39,326 bases of DNA from Blautia glucerasea (GTDB lineage: Bacteria > Bacillota > Clostridia > Lachnospirales > Lachnospiraceae), in the NCBI RefSeq assembly GCF_013304385.1, contig NZ_JAAITU010000038.1, positions 1 to 39,326 of the forward strand, written 5' to 3'. A model generated the notes under the pieces. The model made no database searches, was not told the origin of the DNA, and saw only the letters and a list, made by a program, of their open reading frames with translations. Positions 1 to 8,337 of this stretch are shown piece by piece (position 1 is the first letter of the stretch; the number at the start of each line of letters is the position of its first letter). Position numbers and translations under genes: made by a program.

Positions 1-50
1 ACTGTTGCGGATAGTTACCCAGCATAATAATTTACTCCGCATTAGACTGT

Positions 51-482
51 ATGCCGAGCTTGGGTATGATTACCTTTAACGCTCTAACGGCGGCGGACAG
101 CGTGATTATCCCCGTTCAGGCGCAGTATCTTCCCGCTAAGGGAATGACGCAGCTTTTGGGGACGATTGCGAAAGTGAGGAAACATACAAACGCCGATTTG
201 AAAATCGACGGTATTCTTCTGACGCTTGTGGACGGAAGGACAAATCTTGCGAAAAGCACAGTGGAAGCGCTCAGGGAGAATTTCGGCAGCCATATCAGGA
301 TATATAGATCAATGATTCCGGCAGCCGTAAAAGCCGCAGAGGTATCTTCTAAAGGGACAAGTATCTACGCCTATGAGCCGAACAGTCCGGTGTCTAAGGC
401 TTACGCCAGTTTCACAAAGGAGGTGTTAGCCGATGGCAGGCAGAAAGAGCGACTTCACGCTGCCCACGAACACGCTCGATGA
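51..482 (+). CDS. parA: ParA/Soj-family partition ATPase, 5'-truncated
   Basis: This is the C-terminal part of a ParA/MinD-type ATPase. It opens with DCMPSLGM, the Walker-B-like segment of the family, followed by ADSVIIPVQAQYLPAKG and KIDGILLTLVD, both typical of ParA proteins encoded on ICEs and plasmids. The N-terminal half with the Walker A lysine loop is absent. In this frame there is a stop codon at 12-14, and the residues read upstream of DC (codons from about 15 to 44) do not resemble the usual YDYILI stretch, so similarity seems to begin at about position 45. ParA polymerises or binds DNA with ATP and, with ParB, segregates or stabilises the element. Its 3' end overlaps parB by 50 bases. 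The ATG at 51 is an internal methionine of the family, not a natural start. Confidence 0.85.
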   Translation: MPSLGMITFNALTAADSVIIPVQAQYLPAKGMTQLLGTIAKVRKHTNADLKIDGILLTLVDGRTNLAKSTVEALRENFGSHIRIYRSMIPAAVKAAEVSSKGTSIYAYEPNSPVSKAYASFTKEVLADGRQKERLHAAHEHAR

Positions 483-1386
483 ATTGTTTTCCTCTCAGGA
501 GGAAAGGGACGAAGCGAAGCTGTCAAAAATCAGGGATATTCCGCTTGAGGAAATCGACGATTTCCCCGATCACCCGTTTCAGGTGCGGGAAGATGAGGAT
601 ATGTTTCAGCTTGTGGAAAGTATCAAAGAGCGTGGCGTGATTACTCCCGCTACCGTAAGGCAGAAGGAGGACGGAAGATACGAGCTTATTTCAGGACACA
701 GGCGAAAAAGGGCTTGCGAGCTTGCCGGATTTGAAACGCTCAGATGTGAGGTGGTAGACCTCGACCGTGATGAAGCTACGATTTTAATGGTCGAAAGCAA
801 CTTTCAACGGTCGCAGATACTTCCCTCGGAGAAAGCTCACGCATATAAAATGCGGCTGGACGCTATGAAAAGACAGGCAGGCAGACCGAGTAAAAATAAT
901 TCTGCAACACTGTTGCAGAATTTCGGTGGCAAGACCACTCGTGAAATTATTGCCGCAGAAAGCGGCGAAAGTCACGAACAAGTCCGAAAATATATCCGCC
1001 TTACAAACCTTGTTCCCGAACTGCTTGAATTTGTGGACGAGGGCAGGATTAAAATGCGCCCCGCCGTTGAGCTGTCCTATCTGAACGAGGACTGCCAGAG
1101 GGATTTGGTGGACGAAATCGACCTAAACGACTGTACCCCGTCCCACGATCAGGCAATCCGTATGCGGAAGTTTTTTGAAGAAGGCAAGCTGACTACGGAG
1201 GCGATCTCTGCGATTATGAGCGAGGAAAAGCCGAATCAGCGTGAGAAGATTGTTTTGCGTGGGGACAGGGTGCGAAGCCTGATCCCGAAAAATATCCCCA
1301 TCAACCAAACGGAGGAGTATGTCTGCAAGGCGCTGGAGCATTACAACAAGTTTCTGCGTAACCGTGCCGAGCGTGACAGCAGGTAA
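433..1386 (+). CDS. parB: ParB/Spo0J-family partition protein
   Basis: The 317-residue product has the ParB/Srx N-terminal fold at about residues 34-130. The GHRRKR box (88-93) and ESNFQR (121-126) are the nucleotide-binding motifs of CTP-dependent ParB clamps. A helix-turn-helix follows at about 168-192 (TTREIIAAESGESHEQVRKY), then the helical domain that precedes the dimerisation end. Known family role: binds parS-like sites, slides on DNA and partners ParA. The start is set by an AGGAGG-type site at 417-422 inside the 3' end of parA, so the two are translationally coupled. The length is a little above chromosomal Spo0J. Candidate binding sites are the CTATC repeats just downstream (1444-1518), which is inference only. 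Confidence 0.93.
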   Translation: MAGRKSDFTLPTNTLDELFSSQEERDEAKLSKIRDIPLEEIDDFPDHPFQVREDEDMFQLVESIKERGVITPATVRQKEDGRYELISGHRRKRACELAGFETLRCEVVDLDRDEATILMVESNFQRSQILPSEKAHAYKMRLDAMKRQAGRPSKNNSATLLQNFGGKTTREIIAAESGESHEQVRKYIRLTNLVPELLEFVDEGRIKMRPAVELSYLNEDCQRDLVDEIDLNDCTPSHDQAIRMRKFFEEGKLTTEAISAIMSEEKPNQREKIVLRGDRVRSLIPKNIPINQTEEYVCKALEHYNKFLRNRAERDSR

Positions 1387-1443
1387 GGCGGAGTGCGTTT
1401 TTTTCTTCCCCTTCCTCACACTCCAACCCCTGAAACTACCTGA

Positions 1444-1518
1444 CTATCCGAAAGAATAAATCTATCTCTCCTGATTACAGCTATCTCACCTAACTCAATC
1501 TATCTCAGGAAAACGCAC
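1444..1518. repeat. Four iteron-like direct repeats downstream of parB
   Basis: CTATC occurs at 1444, 1462, 1481 and 1500, a spacing of 18, 19 and 19 bases. The last three copies share CTATCTC. The remaining bases of each unit are A/C/T-rich and diverged. The array fills most of the gap between parB and the lipoprotein gene. Regular spacing of nearly two helical turns next to a partition operon suggests binding sites for ParB or a replication or regulatory protein, but the core is short and could be chance in a pyrimidine-rich stretch. Confidence 0.4.
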
Positions 1519-1576
1519 CATTCCAAAACACAGGAGGTATGCCCTATGATGTAAGATTACCCTTTGTTTCACACCT

Positions 1577-1605
1577 TTGCCTGAAACGCTGTTTCGCATT
1601 ACAAT
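1577..1605 (+). promoter_or_regulatory. Possible sigma-70 promoter before the lipoprotein gene
   Basis: TTGCCT (1577-1582), a 17-base spacer and TACAAT (1600-1605) lie about 25 bases before the lipoprotein start, with an AAAAGGAG ribosome binding site in between. The -35 match is imperfect, so this is a weak call. The gap also contains an AGGAGG at 1532-1537 followed by ATGATGTAA at 1546, which could be a minimal leader ORF. Confidence 0.3.
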
Positions 1606-1630
1606 GGCGGCAGAAAAGGAGTGAAGCGCA

Positions 1631-2296
1631 ATGAAAATCAAAACAATCGCTTTTTTAACGGCTCTTTTGCTGGTCGTGCTTGCAGGCTGCAACAATGCCC
1701 CGCTGAATGAAGATAAGCCGCAGCCGTTTTCTTTTTCGGAGAGTGTTCAAAGCACCCCTGAATCCGAAGCGCCTGCGGGAGAGGAAAGCAAGGAGGTTGA
1801 AACAACGCCTGAAGCCGTGCAGGAAGAAACGACGGAAAAGCAGGAAGAAACGACGAAAACGGATACGGTCTGCACCGAACAGCCTCAGACTGTTTCTGAA
1901 ACCGGGCAGGCGGCACAGCCCGCCGAACAACCCGATAAAGCGGACAAAACCGAACATTCCGTATCCACACCGCAGCCGGATATTCCACAAGAAAGCGAAA
2001 CGCCTGCGCCGCCTGAAACGGAAGAAACACCGAGCGAAACTAAAACTGACTTTGACATTGACTACTGGATTTCCTTTGCAAAAGGCTACGCTCAGAGCGT
2101 GGGACTTCTGTTAGACAGCGAGGCAATTTACTGTTGGGATAATCCGATCCGTGCCGGAGCGCACTGCAAATATCTTGAAAGGGATATTCACAGCCGCTTG
2201 GATCGGTACAAGGCTGACGAAGAAATCACAGCCGTATGGATTTGGGCGGAGGAAGTCTCTGACGGACTTTACGACATCTATATCGGCTACGCTTAA
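1631..2296 (+). CDS. Putative surface lipoprotein with Glu/Pro/Thr-rich stalk
   Basis: The 221-residue product begins with a short lysine-bearing, hydrophobic signal peptide ending in the lipobox LAGC, with Cys20 the predicted lipidated residue. Residues about 25-138 are a low-complexity stalk rich in Glu, Thr, Pro and Gln. A compact C-terminal domain of about 80 residues follows (from DFDIDYWISFAKGYAQSVG to the end), rich in Trp and Tyr. I do not recognise that domain. It should be anchored on the outer face of the membrane. The ATG at 1631 is preceded by AAAAGGAG at a good distance. The gene sits between parB and a large surface protein and is followed by a terminator, so it may be its own unit. 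Surface exclusion or contact are possible roles given the context, but nothing in the sequence proves them. Confidence 0.75.
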   Translation: MKIKTIAFLTALLLVVLAGCNNAPLNEDKPQPFSFSESVQSTPESEAPAGEESKEVETTPEAVQEETTEKQEETTKTDTVCTEQPQTVSETGQAAQPAEQPDKADKTEHSVSTPQPDIPQESETPAPPETEETPSETKTDFDIDYWISFAKGYAQSVGLLLDSEAIYCWDNPIRAGAHCKYLERDIHSRLDRYKADEEITAVWIWAEEVSDGLYDIYIGYA

Positions 2297-2317
2297 ATTA
2301 AATATTCCATTTTGAGG

Positions 2318-2344
2318 ACGCACCGAAAAAACGGTGCGTTTTTT
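2318..2344 (+). terminator. Intrinsic terminator after the lipoprotein gene
   Basis: An 8-base perfect stem ACGCACCG / CGGTGCGT (2318-2325 and 2332-2339) encloses an A6 loop and runs straight into TTTTT. Confidence 0.8.
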
Positions 2345-2364
2345 CATTTCAAGGAGGATTTCAG

Positions 2365-5300
2365 ATGAAAATTAAGAAACCAAAACGCATTATGTCGCTG
2401 TTTCTTGCGGCGCTGATGTGCGTGACTTCCCTTGTAGGGATTGGTACGACCGCCTATGCCGCAGAGGAAACGGACGATGTGTACCTTATCTCGTATCCCC
2501 GTGACGGGGACTCGAATTACAACGCCGAATGGGGACACGGAAGCCTTACCTTTATGAACGGCTGGAAAACAGGCAATTCCCGTTATACAACCGTCCGTGC
2601 GATGGGATCATATACGGGAAATATCTGCTACTGTATTGAGATCGGCGTCCCGCAGCAGACCGGAGACAGCTTTACCAAAAAGGGCGAGGATTTTTGGGAC
2701 AACTACCCTTCGTCCTATAACAGCACCATTTCTCCTGACGATATTAAGCTGTTCATCGGTCGTATCTTCCAGTACGGCTACACGGGAACCATCTCAACCT
2801 CGTGGCGTTCTCAGAACGAGGGCGGCGATAAGCTGGCTCACGCAGTCGCTACACAGCTTCTCATTTGGGAAACCGTGATCGGTGAGCGTGACGAGAACTT
2901 CAACAAGGTCAGCACAGGCGGCAAGGACGCTGTTCTGGATCAGATCAGTCCTAACCACCCTCTTTACGACAAGATTATGAGCTACTACAACTCAATGGCG
3001 GCAAGTGTGCAGAAGCATTCCAAGCTGCCGAGCTTCCTTTCCAAAACACCGGGGAGCGCACAGGAAATCGAGCTTGAATGGGATGGCTCTAAGTACACGG
3101 TTACGCTGACGGACAGCAACAATGTCCTTTCGGGATATAAGTTTTCGTCCAATGATTCGGGCGTTCAGTTCTCCGTAAGCGGAAACAAGCTGACGATTAC
3201 TGCCGAGAAAGCGCCGAGCGACGGGCTGACGATTACCGCAGAGAAAACGGCGCAGAGAAAAGGCGTTATCACTTGGACGGACGGTATCTATGGACCAAAC
3301 GGCGGTGTGCAGGATACCGTAACCTACGCTCAGACGGTCAATGATCCGGTTAAGGGATTTCTTAAATCAAAGGTTTCCTACGGCTCGGCGAAGATCGTCA
3401 AAACCAGCGAGGACGGAAAAGTTGATGGTATCTCCTTCCGTATTCAGGGCAACGGCATTGATAAAACCGTTAAGACAGAAAACGGCGGTCAGATTCAGGT
3501 CGATAACCTAATGCCCGGAGTATATACCGTAACCGAGCAGGAATATGACAGATACGAGCCGCAGGAGTCCCGCAGAGTAACCGTAGTTGCGGGGCAGGTT
3601 GCGACCGTCAACTTCAACAATACCCTGAAGCGTGGCGATATTGAGGTTATCAAATCCTCGGAGGATAACTTCAATGAGGGCGTGACCTTCCACCTTTACG
3701 GCACATCGCTCTCCGGCATTGCCGTGGACGAGTATGCGGTTACGGATAAAAACGGTGTGGCGACCTTTGAAGATGTGCTGATCAGCGGCACAACGCCGTA
3801 CACCATTGAGGAAGTGGATACCGCAATCCGTTATGTCATTCCCGCAGATCAGAGCGCACCCGTCAAGTGGAACGAGGTCACTACCCGCAATTTCACGAAT
3901 ATCCTGAAGAAGTTTACCGTTACCGTGACCAAGAGCGACGCTGAGACGGGAACGGCTCAGGGAAACGCCTCTCTTGCGGGAGCAAAATACGGGATTTTCA
4001 AGGGCGAACAGCTCATTGATGAATACTATACCGATGAAAACGGTCAGTTTACCACAAAAGAATATATCTGCGGTGCGGACTGGACAATCAAGGAACTGGA
4101 GCCGAGTGAGGGCTATTTGCTCGATCCGACCGTCCATAAGGTCGGCGCAGAGCCGGAGCTTTATACCATTGAGCATAACCAGACCGCAAATGATGTAACG
4201 GAACAGGTCATCAAGGGCAATATCGCCATTATCAAACATACGGACGATGGCGAGACGCAGATTGAAACGCCCGAAGAAGGCGCAGTTTTTGAAGTGTATC
4301 TCAAGTCCGCAGGCTCTTTTGCGAACGCAAAGGAATCCGAGCGTGATACGCTCATCTGCGATGAGAACGGCTTTGCACAGACAAAGGATATGCCTTACGG
4401 CACATATACCGTCCATCAGGTATCCGGCTGGGAAGGCAGGGAGCTGATGGATGATTTTGATGTGTTCATCGCAAAGGACGCCCAGACTTACCGCTATTTG
4501 ATTAACAACAGCAATTTTGAAAGCTATATCCAAGTAGTCAAGGTGGACGCAGAAACGGGCAAGACCATTCCCTATGCGGGTGCAGGATTCCAGATTTACG
4601 ATCCGTCCGGCAATCTCATCACGATGGAGTTTACCTATCCTACCCCGACAACCGTTGACACTTTCTATACCGACGCTAACGGCTCGCTCGTAACGCCGGA
4701 AAAGCTGCCATACGGTCAGGGCTACTCTATCGTTGAGGTACAGAGTCCTTATGGATATGTCCTTGATTCCACACCCGTCTATTTTGATGTAACGGAAGAA
4801 AATTCTTCTGAGGAAAGCGGGGTAACAGTGATTAAAGTTGAAAAGACCAATATGCCGCAGAAAGGCACGATCAGCATTGAAAAGACGGGCGAGGTATTCT
4901 TCGGCGTTTTGGTAAGCGGCGGGACAGATGAAAACGGGCAGGAGCTTCCCGTTATCTATCAACCGATCTATGAAACACAGGGGCTTCCCGATACCGTTTA
5001 TGAAATCCGTGCCGCCGAAGATGTGGTAACGCCAGACGGTACGCTGAGGTACAGCAAGGGCGAGCTGGTCGATACGGTTACGACCGATGAAACCGGCTTT
5101 GCAAAAAGCAAGGAACTCTATCTCGGAAAATATGAGGTAAAAGAGGTCAAGGCAGGCTATGGAATGGTGCTGAGCAGTGAAGTCCATACCGTAGAACTCA
5201 TTTACGCCGGACAGGATGTAGCCGTGACTGAAACGGCGACTTCCTTCGTCAATGAACGGCAGAAGGTTGAGGTCAGCCTTGAAAAAGCGCTGGAGACAAA

Positions 5301-6621
5301 CGAGCTGTTTGGTATCGGCAATAACGGAGAAATCAAAAATATCAGCTTCGGCTTGTTCGCCGATGAGGAGCTTGTATCCGCAAGCGGCACTTCCATTCCG
5401 AAAGACGGTCTGCTTGAAATCATCACGCTTGATGAAAACGGCAGGGCGACCGTAGGGACTGACCTGCCTTTGGGCAGCTATTATGTCAAAGAACTGGCGA
5501 CAGACGAGCATTATCAGCTCAACGGCGAAAAATATCCCGTTGTATTTGAATATGCAGGACAGGAAACTGCAACGGTAGCGATTGCAGTGAATAATGGCGA
5601 GCCGATGGAAAACAAGCTGATCTACGGATCGGTTTCCGGCAAAAAGGTTGATGAGAACGGCGAGGGACTCGGCGGTGCGCTCATTGGTCTGTTTAAGAGC
5701 GATGATGTGGAGTTTACCGAAGAAAACGCCCTGATGACCGCCGTATCCGGCGACGATGGCAGCTTCTCCTTTGAGAATGTGCCTTACGGAAACTGGTATA
5801 TCCGTGAGATCAAGCAGCCGACCGGATTCGTGCTTGACGATACCGTCTATGATGTGAATATCTCAGAGAATGAGCAAGTCGTTGAGATTGAAATCGTCAA
5901 TGAGCTGGTGCGTGGCAATATCGCTCTTACGAAGGTGGACGCTGAATATACCGATACGAAGCTGACGGGCGCTGTGTTTGAGGTCTATAAGGACTCCAAC
6001 GACAACGGCGAGCTGGACAGCGAGGACGAACTGATCGGCACACTGACCGAAAAAGAAATCGGGCAGTATGAAATGAACGATCTGCTCTATGGGCGCTACT
6101 TCATTTTGGAATCAGCAAGCCCGGATTCGTATATCCGTGACGAGGGCGTGTATGAGGTATTTATCGACACGGACGGTAAGACCTATCAGGTGGAAAACAC
6201 AGAGGGCAAAGGCTTCGCAAACGAGCCTATGCGTGGAAACCTGAAAATCGTGAAAACATCGTCTGACGGAAAGGTGGAAGGCTTTGCTTTCCGCATTACC
6301 GGAGCAAACGGCTATGATGTTACCCTTGAAACAGACGAAAACGGCGAGATTTTCCTTGAAGGACTGCGGATCGGCGAGTACAAGATTTCCGAAGTGAACA
6401 ATTCGGCTTCCGCTATGTATATCCTGCCTGCCGACAAGGAGGCTGCGGTACAGACAGGCTCTACCACGGTCGTTGAAATGCACAACGAGCTGAGAGATAC
6501 GCCGAAAACCGGAGATGACAGCAAGCTCGGTCTTTGGCTTGTCCTTGCGGGTGTGTCGGTAGCAGGCATTGCGGCTTGCGGTATCATCGGCTTTAAGAAA
6601 AAGAAGAAGGAGGATAACTAA
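2365..6621 (+). CDS. Thioester-domain / SpaA-repeat LPXTG-like surface adhesin
   Basis: This 1418-residue wall-anchored protein has a signal peptide (residues 1-32, ending AYA-A). It then has an N-terminal thioester-like domain, with CYCIEIG at 88-94 and ATQLLIWE at 162-169; a Cys (probably Cys90) and Gln164 would form the internal thioester used by Gram-positive adhesins to bind host or cell surfaces covalently. From about residue 340 there are roughly ten prealbumin-like SpaA/Cna-B modules, each opening with a strand such as KIVKTSEDGKV or IALTKVDAE. The first and last modules are most alike. The C-terminus carries a sorting signal TPKTG (1379-1383), a hydrophobic helix and a KKKKK tail. 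The AAGGAGG site at 2351-2357 fixes the start. Likely role: cell-cell contact during mating or host adhesion. The class B sortase at 34088 is a plausible anchor enzyme because such sortases accept xPxTG motifs. Confidence 0.9.
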   Translation: MKIKKPKRIMSLFLAALMCVTSLVGIGTTAYAAEETDDVYLISYPRDGDSNYNAEWGHGSLTFMNGWKTGNSRYTTVRAMGSYTGNICYCIEIGVPQQTGDSFTKKGEDFWDNYPSSYNSTISPDDIKLFIGRIFQYGYTGTISTSWRSQNEGGDKLAHAVATQLLIWETVIGERDENFNKVSTGGKDAVLDQISPNHPLYDKIMSYYNSMAASVQKHSKLPSFLSKTPGSAQEIELEWDGSKYTVTLTDSNNVLSGYKFSSNDSGVQFSVSGNKLTITAEKAPSDGLTITAEKTAQRKGVITWTDGIYGPNGGVQDTVTYAQTVNDPVKGFLKSKVSYGSAKIVKTSEDGKVDGISFRIQGNGIDKTVKTENGGQIQVDNLMPGVYTVTEQEYDRYEPQESRRVTVVAGQVATVNFNNTLKRGDIEVIKSSEDNFNEGVTFHLYGTSLSGIAVDEYAVTDKNGVATFEDVLISGTTPYTIEEVDTAIRYVIPADQSAPVKWNEVTTRNFTNILKKFTVTVTKSDAETGTAQGNASLAGAKYGIFKGEQLIDEYYTDENGQFTTKEYICGADWTIKELEPSEGYLLDPTVHKVGAEPELYTIEHNQTANDVTEQVIKGNIAIIKHTDDGETQIETPEEGAVFEVYLKSAGSFANAKESERDTLICDENGFAQTKDMPYGTYTVHQVSGWEGRELMDDFDVFIAKDAQTYRYLINNSNFESYIQVVKVDAETGKTIPYAGAGFQIYDPSGNLITMEFTYPTPTTVDTFYTDANGSLVTPEKLPYGQGYSIVEVQSPYGYVLDSTPVYFDVTEENSSEESGVTVIKVEKTNMPQKGTISIEKTGEVFFGVLVSGGTDENGQELPVIYQPIYETQGLPDTVYEIRAAEDVVTPDGTLRYSKGELVDTVTTDETGFAKSKELYLGKYEVKEVKAGYGMVLSSEVHTVELIYAGQDVAVTETATSFVNERQKVEVSLEKALETNELFGIGNNGEIKNISFGLFADEELVSASGTSIPKDGLLEIITLDENGRATVGTDLPLGSYYVKELATDEHYQLNGEKYPVVFEYAGQETATVAIAVNNGEPMENKLIYGSVSGKKVDENGEGLGGALIGLFKSDDVEFTEENALMTAVSGDDGSFSFENVPYGNWYIREIKQPTGFVLDDTVYDVNISENEQVVEIEIVNELVRGNIALTKVDAEYTDTKLTGAVFEVYKDSNDNGELDSEDELIGTLTEKEIGQYEMNDLLYGRYFILESASPDSYIRDEGVYEVFIDTDGKTYQVENTEGKGFANEPMRGNLKIVKTSSDGKVEGFAFRITGANGYDVTLETDENGEIFLEGLRIGEYKISEVNNSASAMYILPADKEAAVQTGSTTVVEMHNELRDTPKTGDDSKLGLWLVLAGVSVAGIAACGIIGFKKKKKEDN

Positions 6622-6713
6622 TGGAACTGAAAGCGATTATCGGAATTGCTCTGGTCGTCTTTATCGTAGGCGGCTTTATCTTTTTGCAGATCCGTAACAG
6701 AAAGAAAAAGTAA
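6621..6713 (+). CDS. 30-residue single-pass membrane microprotein
   Basis: The ATG overlaps the stop of the adhesin gene (TAATG), and AAGGAGG at 6606-6612 sits inside the last adhesin codons, so translation is coupled. The product is MELK, a hydrophobic helix of about 18 residues (AIIGIALVVFIVGGFIFL) and a basic QIRNRKKK tail, an N-out/C-in membrane peptide. It could be an accessory to adhesin display or simply a small membrane anchor. I do not recognise a family. Confidence 0.6.
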   Translation: MELKAIIGIALVVFIVGGFIFLQIRNRKKK

Positions 6714-6724
6714 GAACTTCTGCG

Positions 6725-6755
6725 GGGGCGGGGCTTAAAAACTCCGCCCCTTTTT
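6725..6755 (+). terminator. Intrinsic terminator after the adhesin unit
   Basis: GGGGCGGGG (6725-6733) pairs with CTCCGCCCC (6742-6750), 9 base pairs with one G-T wobble, and is followed by TTTTTC. Confidence 0.85.
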
Positions 6756-6773
6756 CTATTTTGGGAGGCTTAA

Positions 6774-7085
6774 ATGAGAAACCTGAAAACGATTGAAAAC
6801 CGAGTGCTTGCGGTGTTAAAGGAACACCCCGAAGCACGAAATGACGATATGAAGCTGTATCTGCTCGTCAGCAAGGCGTGTATTTATGATACCCACGGTA
6901 TCAGCCATTTCAGCTTTGAAGATGTGATGAGCAATTATAAGGCTTACGGTATCCCCTGCTTTGAGAGTATCCGAAGGACAAGACAGAAGATTCAGGCAAA
7001 ATATCCTGAACTCGGCTGCTCCCCCGAAGTACGCAGGGCAAGACACAAAATGCAGCGTGTCTATTCCGACTACGCTAAAAGCTAA
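6774..7085 (+). CDS. Small basic hypothetical protein, phage/ICE type
   Basis: The 103-residue, helix-rich, basic product has the C-terminal pattern ESIRRTRQKIQAKYPEL followed by PEVRRARHKMQ, two similar Arg-rich helices that look suited to DNA binding. Proteins of this kind are familiar to me from phages and conjugative elements, but I cannot name a function. It has a TTGGGAGG-type ribosome binding site and follows a strong terminator, so it starts a new transcription unit that runs through the polyvalent-protein gene. Confidence 0.6.
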   Translation: MRNLKTIENRVLAVLKEHPEARNDDMKLYLLVSKACIYDTHGISHFSFEDVMSNYKAYGIPCFESIRRTRQKIQAKYPELGCSPEVRRARHKMQRVYSDYAKS

Positions 7086-7103
7086 GATGGGAGGTAAAAG
7101 AAA

Positions 7104-7358
7104 ATGGCAGCGAAGAAAAGCGCAAACACCGCTTTGCAGCAGAAAGTAAAGGTGCTGGCGAAGCTCTATGATTCCGGCTGTAAAACCGAAAAGGATTTGA
7201 AGGCGCTGAGCCTGCAAAGCATTTTGAAAATTCCCGATATATCCGTTTCCGATATGACGGTTATCACAGAGCTTCAGGAGCAGATCGCAAAAAACAGGCT
7301 CTTTTCCTATTTGGGAGGCGCTGATGATGAGCAGAAGTCAGAGGAAAACACGATTTAG
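7104..7358 (+). CDS. Small hypothetical ICE protein
   Basis: The 84-residue product has a basic N-terminus (MAAKKSANT), predicted helices through the middle (KTEKDLKALSLQSILKIPD) and an acidic C-terminus (DDEQKSEEN). A GGGAGGT site at 7089-7095 precedes the ATG. It lies between the Arg-rich small protein and the GSMFGWD-type protein with short gaps, so it is probably co-transcribed with them. No family recognised. Confidence 0.55.
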   Translation: MAAKKSANTALQQKVKVLAKLYDSGCKTEKDLKALSLQSILKIPDISVSDMTVITELQEQIAKNRLFSYLGGADDEQKSEENTI

Positions 7359-7381
7359 GCAAAGGAAAGGAGCAGACAGAA

Positions 7382-8323
7382 ATGGCTTTTACAATCCGAC
7401 CGCTTCATACGGACGAGCAGAAATACACTTACAGGCAGAGTACGCAGATCGAGGGACAGACCGGAAGTATCGGGTATCTTCGTGGCGATTTCGGCGCAGG
7501 CGGCAAAGAGTTCTTTTCCTCTTGGTTTGATCACAGGCGGGATTTGAAAACGGACGAGTTCAAAAGCGAGCTGGACGAGGTTATCAACGCCCTGCGTTCG
7601 GAAGAATACGGGCTGTTAAAGAGCCGCACGACTATGGCGCAGTATGCGGCGAAATATCCCGACAGCGCCTTTCAGGGCAACTATGCGACCGAGTACGGTT
7701 TCCGTGCCGATACCGAAAAACACAGCTTCCTGATACGGTGTAATCCTGCCCGTGGGGACTACAATTTTTACTGCTACTGCTATGTGCGGGAATGGCTTGA
7801 CCGCCATATGGAAAAGGCGAGCCGTGGAATCCGCTTTATCACGCCGGATTACAAAGAAAAATTCAAAATCCCCGATGGAGATAAAATCAGGATCACTTTA
7901 AGCGACGGGGAACAGCTTGACCGCACCTGCCGATATATTGACGACTATCATTTAGAGGTTGGCAGCAACCTCTACCATATCTGCGAGTTTGCCGAGCGGA
8001 TGGAGCAAAACGGCAATACCGTGATTCCGCTCCGTTCTTCTCTGCCGGAGCAGTGCTATGTGTTCGTGCAGACGGAAAACTGCGTCGGCATTGTCAAAAA
8101 GGGCGAAAGCGGATTTTACCGCACGGATATTCAGGGCGGCAAGCCCAGTGAAACAAACGCCCTTGTGAATGAGATGAACAAAAAGCTCGGCTTGTCAAAA
8201 GGTCAGGCAGAGGCGATGAAGGCAGGTTCAATGTTTGGTTGGGATACCCCTGCCGCCGATCCGAAAAGCTATGATAAAAACGGTATCCCCGTAAGACCGA
8301 AACAGAAAGACTATGAAAGATAG
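7382..8323 (+). CDS. Conserved ICE accessory protein with GSMFGWDTPAADP end
   Basis: This 313-residue soluble protein has no signal peptide or membrane segment. The C-terminal block SKGQAEAMKAGSMFGWDTP followed by AADPKSYDKNG is a signature I associate with accessory proteins of clostridial conjugative transposons (DUF4316/DUF3849-like group; the exact domain name is uncertain). The middle has a Tyr/Cys-rich stretch (YNFYCYCYVREWL) and a short beta-type region with SDGEQLDRTCRYIDD. It has a GGAAAGGAG ribosome binding site. The last codons plus the gap (GATAGGAGGTG) supply the site for the 2992-residue gene that follows, so the two are probably expressed together and may act on incoming DNA together. 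Function unknown. Confidence 0.65.
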   Translation: MAFTIRPLHTDEQKYTYRQSTQIEGQTGSIGYLRGDFGAGGKEFFSSWFDHRRDLKTDEFKSELDEVINALRSEEYGLLKSRTTMAQYAAKYPDSAFQGNYATEYGFRADTEKHSFLIRCNPARGDYNFYCYCYVREWLDRHMEKASRGIRFITPDYKEKFKIPDGDKIRITLSDGEQLDRTCRYIDDYHLEVGSNLYHICEFAERMEQNGNTVIPLRSSLPEQCYVFVQTENCVGIVKKGESGFYRTDIQGGKPSETNALVNEMNKKLGLSKGQAEAMKAGSMFGWDTPAADPKSYDKNGIPVRPKQKDYER

Positions 8324-8337
8324 GAGGTGCATAACCG

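Noticed and set aside
1539..1634. A 31-codon ORF before the lipoprotein that ends in its ATG
   Set aside because: The AGGAGG is only one base from this ATG, and the product shows no pattern. A leader role remains possible but is not supported.
1707..2114. Arg/Lys-rich frame overlapping the lipoprotein gene
   Set aside because: It is the frame-shifted reading of a Glu/Pro/Thr stalk and lacks a ribosome binding site.
3508..5511. A 667-codon open frame on the minus strand opposite the adhesin gene
   Set aside because: The sense frame has a signal peptide, repeated modules and a sorting signal. The antisense product is Cys- and Ile-rich without domains or a ribosome binding site and is a product of repeated codon use.
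7324..7530. A 68-codon + strand frame between two accessory genes
   Set aside because: It is an Arg-rich out-of-frame reading of the 7382 gene. The true gene has the better site and family pattern.
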